A DNA stretch of 64,000 bases. Origin: Streptomyces monomycini (GTDB taxonomy: Bacteria; Actinomycetota; Actinomycetes; Streptomycetales; Streptomycetaceae). A program made the position numbers and the translations under genes. Position 1 is the stretch's first letter. Each line of letters starts with the position of its first letter. Under the pieces are notes generated by a model, which worked only from the letters and a program-made list of their open reading frames with translations, was not told the DNA's origin and searched no databases. The stretch lies in the NCBI RefSeq assembly GCF_022271435.1, contig NZ_JAFIQY010000010.1:1-64000 (forward strand), in the 5' to 3' direction. Positions 52,685 through 61,020 of this stretch are shown one piece after another.

Positions 52685-54487
52685 CTACGCGTCCTCCGCC
52701 AGCTCCAGCCACCGCATCTCCAGCTCTTCCCGCTCGCCCACCAGCTCCCGCAGCTGCGCGTCCAGCCCGGCCACCTTCTCGAAGTCCGTGGCGTGCTCGG
52801 CGATCTGCGCGTGCAGCTTCGTCTCCTTCTCGCCGATGCGGTCGAGCTGCCGCTCGATCTTCTGCAGCTCCTTCTGCGCCGCCCGCGTCACGGCCGCCGG
52901 CTTCTGCTTCGGCGCGTCCTGCGCCGGGGCCGGCGCGGGCGCCGCCGCGTCGATCACCTGCCGGCGCCGCTCCAGGTACTCGTCCAGACCGCGCGGCAGC
53001 ATCCGCAGCGTCGCATCGCCCAGCAGCGCGAACACCCGGTCGGTGGTCCGCTCGACGAAGTACCGGTCGTGGCTGATGACCACCAGCGACCCCGCCCAGC
53101 CGTCGAGCAGGTCCTCCAGCTGCGTCAGCGTCTCGATGTCCAGGTCGTTGGTCGGCTCGTCCAGGAACAGCACGTTCGGCTCGTCCATCAGCAGCCGCAG
53201 GATCTGCAGCCGCCGCCGCTCACCGCCCGACAGGTCGCCGACCGGCGTCCACTGCTTCTCCTTGGTGAAGCCGAACTTCTCGCACAGCTGGCCCGCGGTC
53301 ATCTCCCGGCCCTTGCCGAGGTCCACCCGCTCCCGTACCCGCTGCACGGCCTCCAGCACCCGCAGCGCCGGGTCCAGCTCGGCGACCTCCTGCGACAGGT
53401 AGGCCAGCTTCACCGTCCTGCCGACCACGATCTTCCCGGCCGCCGGCTGCGCCTCGCCCTCCGTACGCGCCGCCTCGGCCAGCGCCCGCAGCAGCGAGGT
53501 CTTGCCCGCGCCGTTCACGCCGACCAGGCCGATCCGGTCGCCCGGGCCCAGCTGCCACGTCAGATGCTTGAGCAGCACCTTCGGCCCGGCCTGCACGGTC
53601 ACGTCGGCCAGCTCGAAGACGGTCTTGCCCAGCCGCGAGTTGGCGAACTTCATCAGCTCGGCGGTGTCCCGCGGCGGCGGCACGTCCGCGATCAGCTCGT
53701 TGGCCGCCTCGATACGGAACCGCGGCTTGCTGGTGCGCGCCGGAGCGCCCCGGCGCAGCCAGGCCAGCTCCTTGCGCATCAGGTTCTGCCGCTTGGCCTC
53801 TTCGCTGGCCGCGATGCGCTCGCGCTCCGCGCGCGCGAAGACGTAGTCGCTGTAGCCGCCCTCGTACTCGTGGACGTCGCCGCGCTGCACGTCCCACATG
53901 CGGGTGCACACCTGGTCCAGGAACCAGCGGTCGTGCGTGACGCAGACCAGCGCCGAGCGGCGTTCGCGCAGGTGGCGGGCGAGCCAGGAGATGCCCTCGA
54001 CGTCCAGGTGGTTCGTCGGCTCGTCCAGCACGATCAGGTCCTGCTCGGCGATCAGCAGCTTGGCCAGCGCGATCCGGCGGCGCTCACCGCCCGACAGCGG
54101 GCCGATCACGGTGTCCAGGCCCTGTCCCAGCCCCGGCAGGTCCAGCCCGCCGAACAGCCCGGTCAGCACGTCCCGGATCTTGGCGTTGCCCCGCCACTCG
54201 TGGTCCGCGAGGTCGCCGATGACCTCGTGGCGCACGGTCGCGGCCGGGTCCAGCGAGTCGTGCTGGGTCAGCACGCCGAGGCGCAGTCCGCTGTTGTGCG
54301 TCACCCGGCCGTCGTCGGCGTCCTCCAGCTTCGCGAGGATCCGGATCAAGGTCGTCTTGCCGTCGCCGTTACGCCCCACGACGCCGATCCGGTCCCCCTC
54401 ATTGACACCCAGGGAAATGCCGTCGAGCAGTGCACGGGTTCCGTACACCTTGCCCACGGCTTCCAGATTGACGAGGTTGACGGCCAC
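52685..54487 (-). CDS. ABC-F family ATPase (Uup/EttA-like)
   Basis: A 600-residue cytoplasmic protein with two ABC ATPase domains and no membrane region. Domain one: GRNGDGKTTLI (Walker A), LSGGERRRIALAKLL (signature), LDEPTNHLD (Walker B). A linker with basic residues (ELAWLRRGAPARTSKPRFR) follows. Domain two: GVNGAGKTSLL, LSGGERRRLQIL, LDEPTNDLD. The C-terminal 90 residues form a coiled coil as in Uup. ABC-F proteins act on ribosomes or on DNA repair/precise excision (Uup). The C-terminal coil favours Uup. It is alone on its transcript by spacing. Confidence 0.94.
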   Translation of the reverse strand: MAVNLVNLEAVGKVYGTRALLDGISLGVNEGDRIGVVGRNGDGKTTLIRILAKLEDADDGRVTHNSGLRLGVLTQHDSLDPAATVRHEVIGDLADHEWRGNAKIRDVLTGLFGGLDLPGLGQGLDTVIGPLSGGERRRIALAKLLIAEQDLIVLDEPTNHLDVEGISWLARHLRERRSALVCVTHDRWFLDQVCTRMWDVQRGDVHEYEGGYSDYVFARAERERIAASEEAKRQNLMRKELAWLRRGAPARTSKPRFRIEAANELIADVPPPRDTAELMKFANSRLGKTVFELADVTVQAGPKVLLKHLTWQLGPGDRIGLVGVNGAGKTSLLRALAEAARTEGEAQPAAGKIVVGRTVKLAYLSQEVAELDPALRVLEAVQRVRERVDLGKGREMTAGQLCEKFGFTKEKQWTPVGDLSGGERRRLQILRLLMDEPNVLFLDEPTNDLDIETLTQLEDLLDGWAGSLVVISHDRYFVERTTDRVFALLGDATLRMLPRGLDEYLERRRQVIDAAAPAPAPAQDAPKQKPAAVTRAAQKELQKIERQLDRIGEKETKLHAQIAEHATDFEKVAGLDAQLRELVGEREELEMRWLELAEDA

Positions 54488-54620
54488 ACTTCACTCCATC
54501 GGTCGGGGTCCTCCCGACAGCCTAGTCCGGCCCCCGGAGGCTTTTCCCCGCGTGCTTGCCGCGCGGGGGTGCGGGCCGGGGCCGCGCGCTCCGCGGGGCC
54601 GGTGCGCGCCCCGCGCCGCT

Positions 54621-55520
54621 TCAGACGACCGTCGCGCCCCGCACCGGTCCCGCCGCCACCCGGGCGGCCCGGCAGGTGCCGGAGGTCAGCAGGGCGTCGG
54701 CCACCGAGGCGGCGGTGTCGGCGTCCTTGACGAGGAAGGCCGTGGTGGGGCCCGAGCCGGAGACCAGGGCCGCGAGGGCTCCGGCGGTGGTGCCCGCCGT
54801 GAGGGTGGCGGCCAGGGACGGCCGCAGGGAGAGGGCCGCGGGCTGGAGGTCGTTGGCGAGGGCGGGGGCCAGGGCGGTGGCGTCGCCGGTGCGCAGGGCG
54901 TCGAGCAGGGCCGGGGAGGCCTCCGGGGCCGGGACGTCCGCGTTCTCCGTGAGGCGGTCGAACTCGGCGTAGACGGCGGGCGTGGACAGGCCGCCGTCGG
55001 CCACCGCGAAGACCCAGTGGAACGTGCCGCCCACCTCCAGCGGCGTCAGCAGCTCGCCGCGGCCGCGGCCCAGCGCCGCCCCGCCCACCAGGGAGAACGG
55101 CACGTCGCTGCCGAGTTCGGCGCAGAGGGCGAGCAGCTCCTCGCGGGTCGCGCCGGTGCCCCACAGCGCGTCGCACGCCACCAGGGCGCCCGCCGCGTCC
55201 GCGCTGCCGCCGGCCATGCCGCCCGCGACGGGGATGTCCTTGGCGATGTGCAGGTGCACGTCGGGCGCGATGCCGTGCCGGGCGGCCAGGAGCTCCGCGG
55301 CGCGGGCGGCCAGGTTGGTGCGGTCGAGGGGGACACGGTCGGTGTCCGGGCCGGTCGCGGTGACCCGCAGCGACTCGGCAGGCGTCGCCGTGACCTCGTC
55401 GTGGAGGCCGACGGACAGGAAGACGTTGGCCAGGTCGTGGAAGCCGTCCGGGCGGGCGCCGCCGACGGCGAGCTGCACGTTGACCTTGGCGGGTACGCGG
55501 ACGGTGACGGAGGCGGTCAC
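54621..55520 (-). CDS. ispE: 4-diphosphocytidyl-2-C-methyl-D-erythritol kinase
   Basis: A 299-residue GHMP kinase of the MEP isoprenoid pathway; it phosphorylates CDP-methylerythritol at the 2-hydroxyl. Seen: VRVPAKVNVQLAVGG (catalytic Lys/Asn and substrate loop), RPDGFHDL, PVAGGMAGGSADAAGAL (GHMP ATP loop with catalytic Asp) and LVSGSGPTTAF. The GTG start overlaps the rsmA stop by four bases, the order usual in actinobacteria (rsmA-ispE). Length is normal. Confidence 0.96.
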   Translation of the reverse strand: MTASVTVRVPAKVNVQLAVGGARPDGFHDLANVFLSVGLHDEVTATPAESLRVTATGPDTDRVPLDRTNLAARAAELLAARHGIAPDVHLHIAKDIPVAGGMAGGSADAAGALVACDALWGTGATREELLALCAELGSDVPFSLVGGAALGRGRGELLTPLEVGGTFHWVFAVADGGLSTPAVYAEFDRLTENADVPAPEASPALLDALRTGDATALAPALANDLQPAALSLRPSLAATLTAGTTAGALAALVSGSGPTTAFLVKDADTAASVADALLTSGTCRAARVAAGPVRGATVV

Positions 55521-56410
55521 GCGGCGCTCCCCTCGCGCACGGGCCGGTGCTCGGCGATACGGGCGAACTCCTCGACGGTCAGTGCCTCGCCGCGGGCCTG
55601 CGGCGAGACGCCCGCGGCGACCAGCGCGGTCTCGGCGGCGGCGGCCGATCCGGCCCATCCGGCCAGGGCCGCGCGCAGCGTCTTGCGGCGCTGGGCGAAC
55701 GCCGCGTCGACCACGGCGAAGACCTCTTCGCGGCTCGCGGTGGTCTCGACCGGCTTCTCGCGGCGGACGAGCGAGACCAGGCCGGAGTCGACGTTGGGCG
55801 CCGGCCAGAACACGTTGCGGCCGATCGCGCCGGCCCGCTTGACCTCGGCATACCAGTTGGCCTTGACCGACGGCACGCCGTACACCTTGTTGCCGGGCCG
55901 GGCCGCGAGCCGGTCGGCGACCTCGGACTGGACCATGACCAGGGTGCGGTCGATGGTGGGGAACGTCGCGAGCATGTGCAGCAGGACGGGGACGGCGACG
56001 TTGTACGGGAGGTTGGCGACCAGCGCGGTGGGCGCGGGTCCCGGCAGGTCCTGGACGAGCATGGCGTCGCTGTGCACGAGCGCGAAACGGTCGGCGCGCT
56101 CGGGCAGCCGGGTCTCGACGGTGGCGGGCAGCGCGGCGGCCAGGACCTCGTCGATCTCGACGGCGGTGACCCGGTCGGCGGCCTCCAGCAGGGCCAGCGT
56201 CAGCGAGCCGAGCCCGGGGCCGACCTCGACGACGACGTCGTCCGGCCGTACCTCGGCGGTGCGCACGATGCGCCGGACGGTGTTGGCGTCGATGACGAAG
56301 TTCTGGCCGCGCTGCTTGGTGGGGCGGACGCCCAGCGCGGTGGCCAGTTCGCGGATGTCGGCGGCGCCGAGGAGGGGGCCGGGCTCGTCGGTGGGGCTGC
56401 TGTTGCTCAC
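55517..56410 (-). CDS. rsmA: 16S rRNA dimethyladenosine transferase (KsgA)
   Basis: A 297-residue cytoplasmic enzyme that dimethylates A1518 and A1519 (E. coli numbering) of 16S rRNA. Seen: RPTKQRGQNFVIDANTVRRIV, the SAM motif VVEVGPGLGSLT, TAVEIDEVL, motif IV ANLPYNVAVP and the C-terminal AQRRKTLRAAL. GTG start. It overlaps ispE by four bases and follows rpfB by 120 bases on the same strand. Confidence 0.97.
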   Translation of the reverse strand: MSNSSPTDEPGPLLGAADIRELATALGVRPTKQRGQNFVIDANTVRRIVRTAEVRPDDVVVEVGPGLGSLTLALLEAADRVTAVEIDEVLAAALPATVETRLPERADRFALVHSDAMLVQDLPGPAPTALVANLPYNVAVPVLLHMLATFPTIDRTLVMVQSEVADRLAARPGNKVYGVPSVKANWYAEVKRAGAIGRNVFWPAPNVDSGLVSLVRREKPVETTASREEVFAVVDAAFAQRRKTLRAALAGWAGSAAAAETALVAAGVSPQARGEALTVEEFARIAEHRPVREGSAA

Positions 56411-56530
56411 CCGTGCAGCTTACGGCGCGCGGGGCGCGGCTCGGTGACGGCGCCCGCCGCGCCCCGGCTCCGCCGCCGGTCCGGGGCGGGGCGGGGCGGC
56501 GGCCCGGCCCGCGCCCGGACCGTCCCCCGC

Positions 56531-58231
56531 TCAGTCGTGCAGCTTGCGCCCGCACACCGGCCATGGGCTCGCGCCCCGGCTGATGTAGAGCTTCTTGGCG
56601 CGGTAGGTCTGTTCCCTGGCCGGTGCGTCCTGGGGGCGTCCGTTGCCGCCGAGGCCGCGCCAGGTGCCGCTGTCGAACTGGTAGAGGCCCCCGTAGGTGC
56701 CGGACGCGTCGACCGCGTCGGGGCGGCCGCCGGCCTCGCACTGGGCGAGCGCGCCCCAGTTCAGGTGGTCGGCCCCGTCCACGCTCATCGGCATCGGCTT
56801 GGTGCCGACGTGCACGATCCGGTCGCGGGGCTCGCGGACGACCTCCGAGCCGACCTTCTTGGGCTTCTGCTGGACGCCGTTGACCGTGCGGACCTCGTAG
56901 GTCAGGCGGCGTACGCCGGACTGTCCCTGGCGGACCACCGTCTCGGTGCCCTTGAAGAGCGCCGGGTCGGCCCGCTTGACCGTCCCGAACGGGATGATCT
57001 CCTCGCGGACCTTCTCGGCGCCGGTGATCCGCAGGACGGAGACGGTCTGTCCGTCGCGCGGGAAGGACTCGGGCGCCACGGAGGTGGTGTCCTCGCCGCG
57101 CAGCACGATGCCTGCCTGGTCGAGGGCTTCGCTGACGGTGGCGGCGTTGGTGCGGACGGTGTGCTCGCGGCCGTCGGCGACGAAGGTGACGCTGCGTTCG
57201 GTGCGGACGTCGAGGTCGAGGCCGTTGCGGCCGATGCGCTGGGCGGGGTGGGTGGACAGGTAGGCGCCCTCGGCGCGGACGCCGAGCTGGCGCAGCGCTC
57301 CGCCGACGGTCTCGGCGGTCGTCCAGACCTGGCGGTGTTCGCCGTCGAGGGTGAGGCGGACCGGCCGTCCGTAGCGGACGGTGATCTCGTCGCCGCTGGT
57401 CAGCGCGGCGTCGGCGGCGGGCTGGACGAGGTCGTGCGCGCCGAACGGGACGTCCTCGTCGGCGAGCAGGTCGCCGACGTCGGCGGCGAAGGTGTGCAGG
57501 GTGCGGGGCTCGCCGTCGACGTCGATGCGGACGGCCTTGTCGTGGGCGATGAACGCGGAGGTGCCGCCGGCCAGGAAGGCCACGACGAGGGCCTGCGGGA
57601 GGAGGCGGCGGCGGGTTTCGGTGCCGTCGGTGCCGCGGCGGTCGGTGGCGTTGAGCCGGCCGGTCATGCCGCGGCGGTGGGCGGTGCCGCGGGAGGCGCG
57701 GCGGGCGGCGGCCCGGCCGCCGGCGCGGGGGGCGGGGACTCCTGCCAGGTCGTCGCGCAGCGGGACCAGCGGCCCCTGGTGGGGCACGCGTCCGGGCGCC
57801 GGGGAGGCGGCGGCCTCGGGCGTCTCCCAGGTCTCGCCGGTGCCGGGCGGGCTTGCCGGGCCGCCCGGTGTGTCCTGCGGCTGCCGGGTGTCGTCGGTGT
57901 CGCGCGCCGGATACGGGTACGGGAGCGCGGGGGCCGGGCCGGAGCCGGCGCGGCCGTCCCGTGCGGGGTCGTGGCGCTCGTACCGGTCGGCCGTTCCGTA
58001 CGGGCTGTACGTCTCGTACACGTCGTACGGCCCGTACTCGCCGTACGCGCTGTAGGCCCCGTACTCGCCCTGCGCCCGGTGTCCCCCCTGCGCCCCGTAC
58101 GCCGCGTGATCGCCGTACGCCGCGTACCGCCCGTACGGGTCGGGGTTCTCGACGGCTGCGTCGCGCGGCGGCTCGGTGCTGGGTCCGTGTCCGCCGTGCG
58201 CGAGGTGGTGGCTGCCCTGCGAATGAGTCAC
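56531..58231 (-). CDS. rpfB: Resuscitation-promoting factor RpfB-like protein
   Basis: A 566-residue surface protein. About 210 N-terminal residues are cytoplasmic, with Tyr/Gly repeats (YGAYSAYGEYGPYD) and Pro/Gly-rich parts, and end at one membrane helix (about 213-233). Outside follow three DUF348 domains (about 235-410), a G5 domain with VREEIIPFGTVKR and EVRTVNGVQQKPKKVG (about 410-480), and the transglycosylase-like Rpf domain (about 485-560, NWGALAQCEAGGRP with the catalytic Glu and GGLYQFDSGTW). RpfB cleaves peptidoglycan and helps dormant cells or spores resume growth. GTG start. rsmA and ispE follow on the same strand. Confidence 0.95.
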   Translation of the reverse strand: MTHSQGSHHLAHGGHGPSTEPPRDAAVENPDPYGRYAAYGDHAAYGAQGGHRAQGEYGAYSAYGEYGPYDVYETYSPYGTADRYERHDPARDGRAGSGPAPALPYPYPARDTDDTRQPQDTPGGPASPPGTGETWETPEAAASPAPGRVPHQGPLVPLRDDLAGVPAPRAGGRAAARRASRGTAHRRGMTGRLNATDRRGTDGTETRRRLLPQALVVAFLAGGTSAFIAHDKAVRIDVDGEPRTLHTFAADVGDLLADEDVPFGAHDLVQPAADAALTSGDEITVRYGRPVRLTLDGEHRQVWTTAETVGGALRQLGVRAEGAYLSTHPAQRIGRNGLDLDVRTERSVTFVADGREHTVRTNAATVSEALDQAGIVLRGEDTTSVAPESFPRDGQTVSVLRITGAEKVREEIIPFGTVKRADPALFKGTETVVRQGQSGVRRLTYEVRTVNGVQQKPKKVGSEVVREPRDRIVHVGTKPMPMSVDGADHLNWGALAQCEAGGRPDAVDASGTYGGLYQFDSGTWRGLGGNGRPQDAPAREQTYRAKKLYISRGASPWPVCGRKLHD

Positions 58232-58354
58232 GACGCTCCACGTGCCACGGGTCCGGGTGTGGCCCGGAATGTAGCGGAGCGCGGGTGACTCTCCAAAGCG
58301 GACCCGCTACGCAGTGTCGTCGCGCTAGGGTGCCGCGTCCGTTCCGGGGGCCCC

Positions 58355-59257
58355 TCAGTAGCCGAAGGCGCGCGCCGTGTTCGCGGCGACGGCGGTGGCC
58401 AGGGCGTCCTCCGTCATTCCCTTGACCTCGGCCATGGCCCGCAGCGTGACCGGAATGAGATACGGGGCGTTAGGCCGTCCGCGGTACGGGGCGGGGGTGA
58501 GGAAGGGCGCGTCGGTCTCGACGAGCACCAGTTCGGGCGGGGCGACGGCGAGGGCGTCGCGCAGCGGCTGGGCGTTCTTGAAGGTGACGTTGCCCGCGAA
58601 GGACATGAAGTATCCGGCCTCGGCGCAGACCTTGGCCATCTCGGCGTCGCCCGAGTAGCAGTGGAAGACGACGCTCTCCGGCGCGCCCTCTTCGCGCAGG
58701 ATCCGCAACACGTCGTCGTGGGCCTCCCGGTCGTGGATGACCAGGGCCTTGCCGTGCCGCTTGGCGATCTCGATGTGGGCGCGGAAGGAGCGCTGCTGGG
58801 CGGCCATGCCGTCGGGGCCGGTGCGGAAGTGGTCCAGGCCGGTCTCGCCGACGCCGCGGACGTGCGGGAGGGCGGCGAGGGCGTCGATCTCGGCGAGCGC
58901 GGCGTCGAGGGCGGCGTCCCCGCCGGGCTCGCGGGCACCCTGGCGCGACCAGCCGTCCGGATCACCGAGCACGATGCGGGGCGCCTCGTTGGGGTGCAGC
59001 GCGACCGTCGCGTGCACGGCCTCGTGCGCGGCGGCGGTCTCGGCGGCCCAGCGCGAGCCGTTCACGTCGCAGCCGACCTGGACGACGGTGGTCACGCCCA
59101 CGGAGGCGGCCTTGGCGAGGGCGTCCGTGACGGTGCCGGTGGGGTCCCCTCCCAGCGGTAGCCGGGGGAGCATGTCCAGGTGGGTGTGCGAGTCCGCCAC
59201 CGGCACCCGAAGCGGTTCGGGCAGCGGCGGCGGCGCGTCCTTGGTGCTCTTGCTCAT
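58355..59257 (-). CDS. tatD: TatD-family metal-dependent hydrolase
   Basis: A 300-residue TIM-barrel hydrolase. Metal ligands: DSHTHLDM (first H-x-H), EAPR..., GETGLDH (Glu), VIHDREAHDDVL (His), HCYSGDAEMAK and LVETDAPFLTP (final Asp). The family has DNase activity on DNA or removes D-amino acids. Directly after HTHLDM a ten-residue insert, LPRLPLGGDP, comes from a GC palindrome (59141-59170); homologs run straight into the T-V-x-x-A-L-A-K-A helix. Downstream on the same strand lies rpfB, 123 bases away. Confidence 0.95.
   Translation of the reverse strand: MSKSTKDAPPPLPEPLRVPVADSHTHLDMLPRLPLGGDPTGTVTDALAKAASVGVTTVVQVGCDVNGSRWAAETAAAHEAVHATVALHPNEAPRIVLGDPDGWSRQGAREPGGDAALDAALAEIDALAALPHVRGVGETGLDHFRTGPDGMAAQQRSFRAHIEIAKRHGKALVIHDREAHDDVLRILREEGAPESVVFHCYSGDAEMAKVCAEAGYFMSFAGNVTFKNAQPLRDALAVAPPELVLVETDAPFLTPAPYRGRPNAPYLIPVTLRAMAEVKGMTEDALATAVAANTARAFGY
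59141..59170. repeat. Dispersed GC-palindromic element, copy C, in tatD
   Basis: On the minus strand CTCCCCCGGCTAC and then GGGAGGGGACCCC, an imperfect hairpin inserted in frame after HTHLDM of tatD. It has the same ends as the copy at 51236 in the opposite orientation. Confidence 0.55.
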
Positions 59258-59314
59258 GGCCGCGATCCTACGAGGGGCCGGTGACGGCCACCGGGCGGGA
59301 CCGCGGCCGCCGGC

Positions 59315-59827
59315 TCACCTGCGGTGGTGCTGGAAGGGGTGCAGCAGGTCGGCGAGGTGCCAGTGGTGGCGTGCGCGGTGGCCGTCCGCGGTGGCGCCGC
59401 CGTCGGCGGTGGTCCCGCTGTCCCCGCCGGCCTCGCTGTTCCCGCTGCTCTCGCCCTGCTGCGGGACCGTCCCCGCGCCCGCGCCCGCGTGGCCCTCGGC
59501 GGCGCCCGCCGACGGCTGCTCGTACAGGCTCGCGATCGCCTTGGAGACCATGGAGACCTGTCCGGCCCGCATGATGCGGACGACGTGCGCGCCGCAGTTC
59601 AGGCAGGTGGGCCGGGTGAGGGGGGAGGGGACGCGCTCGCCGTCCGCGTAGTACACACAGTGCGCGCGCCCGTCCCCGTCGACGTGGTGCGTTATCTCGT
59701 ACGCCTGCTCCCAGCCGTGGCCGCACCTCATGCACGCGAAGGCGTAGGCCTCGTGTGCCGGGGGGTCTGCCCGGGGGGTGGGGTGGGCGCCGGTGGTGAT
59801 ACCCGGCGTACGCGCGATGTCACTCAT
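59315..59827 (-). CDS. Zinc-ribbon-like protein of unknown function
   Basis: Unrecognised 170-residue protein. Two C-x-x-C pairs (CMRCGHGW near 33-40, CLNCGAHV near 73-80) probably bind one zinc. Between them lies a short beta stretch with YEITHHVDGDGRAHCVYYADG. The C-terminal 80 residues are Ala/Gly/Ser-rich with a His-rich end. ATG at 59827 follows AGAGGAG. Such a ribbon suggests nucleic-acid or protein binding. It lies between rsmI and tatD on the same strand. Confidence 0.75.
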   Translation of the reverse strand: MSDIARTPGITTGAHPTPRADPPAHEAYAFACMRCGHGWEQAYEITHHVDGDGRAHCVYYADGERVPSPLTRPTCLNCGAHVVRIMRAGQVSMVSKAIASLYEQPSAGAAEGHAGAGAGTVPQQGESSGNSEAGGDSGTTADGGATADGHRARHHWHLADLLHPFQHHRR

Positions 59828-59997
59828 AGCCGCTCCTCTTGCCCGCTGGACAAGGTCTCCGGGGACGAACGTCCCACCTCCCAGTGGACGCCTTCCCCGG
59901 CGGTGGCGCAGCAAGGGCGGTCAGCTGTTGGCCCAGATTTGGCGGGGGACAGAGGATCGGCCCCGCTGCGCGGCCCACGTTTTACCTTCCAGGCTAG

Positions 59998-60867
59998 TCA
60001 TTTACCTTCCGCCGGTCCCGTTCGCGCCGCATTCTTTGCCGCCACGACGGCATCGAACACCTCGCGCTTGGGAAGGCCGGTCTCGGCGGCGACGGCGGCG
60101 ATGGCCTCCTTGCGGCGCTCCCCCGCCTCCTCCCTGACGTGTACGCGACGCACGAGCTCCTCGGGGCCGAGGTCCTGCGGGCCGGTCTCGGGGGCGCCCT
60201 CGACGACGATGGTGATCTCGCCGCGTACGCCGTCCGCCGCCCACGCGGCCAGCTCCTCCAGGGGGCCGCGCCGGACCTCCTCGTAGGTCTTGGTCAGCTC
60301 GCGGCAGACCGCGGCGCGGCGCTCGGCGCCGAGGATCTCGCTCATGGCTGCGAGGGTGTCGTCGAGGCGGTGCGGTGCCTCGAAGTAGACGAGGGTGCGG
60401 CGCTCGTCGGCCACCTCGCGCAGCCGGGAGCGGCGTTCGCCGGGCTTGCGGGGCAGGAAGCCCTCGAAGCAGAACCGGTCCACGGGCAGGCCGGAGACGG
60501 CGAGCGCGGTGAGCACCGCGCTGGGGCCGGGCACGGCGGTGACCTTGATGCCGCGCTCGACGGCGGCGGCGACCAGCCGGTAGCCGGGGTCGGAGACCGA
60601 GGGCATGCCGGCGTCGGTGACGAGCAGGACGCGGGCGCCCGCTTCGAGGGCGTCGGCCAGCTCGGGGGTGCGGGCCGCCTCGTTGCCCTCGAAGTACGAC
60701 ACGACGCGGCCGGTCGTGTGCACGCCGAGCGCCTGGGTCAGGCGGCGCAGCCGCCGGGTGTCCTCGGCGGCGATCACCTCGGCCGCGGCCAGTTCGGCGG
60801 CGAGCCGCGGCGGGGCGTCCGCGACGTCGCCGATGGGCGTCCCTGCAAGTACCAGCGTTCCAGTCAC
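59998..60867 (-). CDS. rsmI: 16S rRNA 2'-O-ribose C1402 methyltransferase RsmI
   Basis: A 289-residue member of the tetrapyrrole-methylase fold that methylates C1402 of 16S rRNA with SAM. Seen: LVLAGTPIGDVADAPPR at the N-terminus, AAEDTRRLRRL, VSYFEGNE, the SAM region VTDAGMPSVSDPGYRLV, AVPGPSAVLTAL, GFLPRKPGERRSRL and CRELTKTYEEVRRG. The GTG at 60867 is preferred because GGGAGG lies nine bases upstream; the ATG three codons earlier abuts that site. Divergent from pmt. Confidence 0.96.
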   Translation of the reverse strand: MTGTLVLAGTPIGDVADAPPRLAAELAAAEVIAAEDTRRLRRLTQALGVHTTGRVVSYFEGNEAARTPELADALEAGARVLLVTDAGMPSVSDPGYRLVAAAVERGIKVTAVPGPSAVLTALAVSGLPVDRFCFEGFLPRKPGERRSRLREVADERRTLVYFEAPHRLDDTLAAMSEILGAERRAAVCRELTKTYEEVRRGPLEELAAWAADGVRGEITIVVEGAPETGPQDLGPEELVRRVHVREEAGERRKEAIAAVAAETGLPKREVFDAVVAAKNAARTGPAEGK

Positions 60868-61020
60868 GCCCCCCATCCTCCCAGCCGTACGGTGCGGCGC
60901 GTCCCGGTGGCGGCGGCCGCACGCGGCCCACCGGCCCCGTACGCCCCGCCTGTACCGGTCCTCGGGCCCCGGCCGCGCGGCCCTCACGTTCCGCACAGAC
61001 CACTTCCCTACGATGGGCCG

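Noticed and set aside
58232..58354. ydaO (c-di-AMP) riboswitch upstream of rpfB
   Set aside because: The conserved motif blocks of that riboswitch are not recognisable; only a generic inverted repeat is seen.
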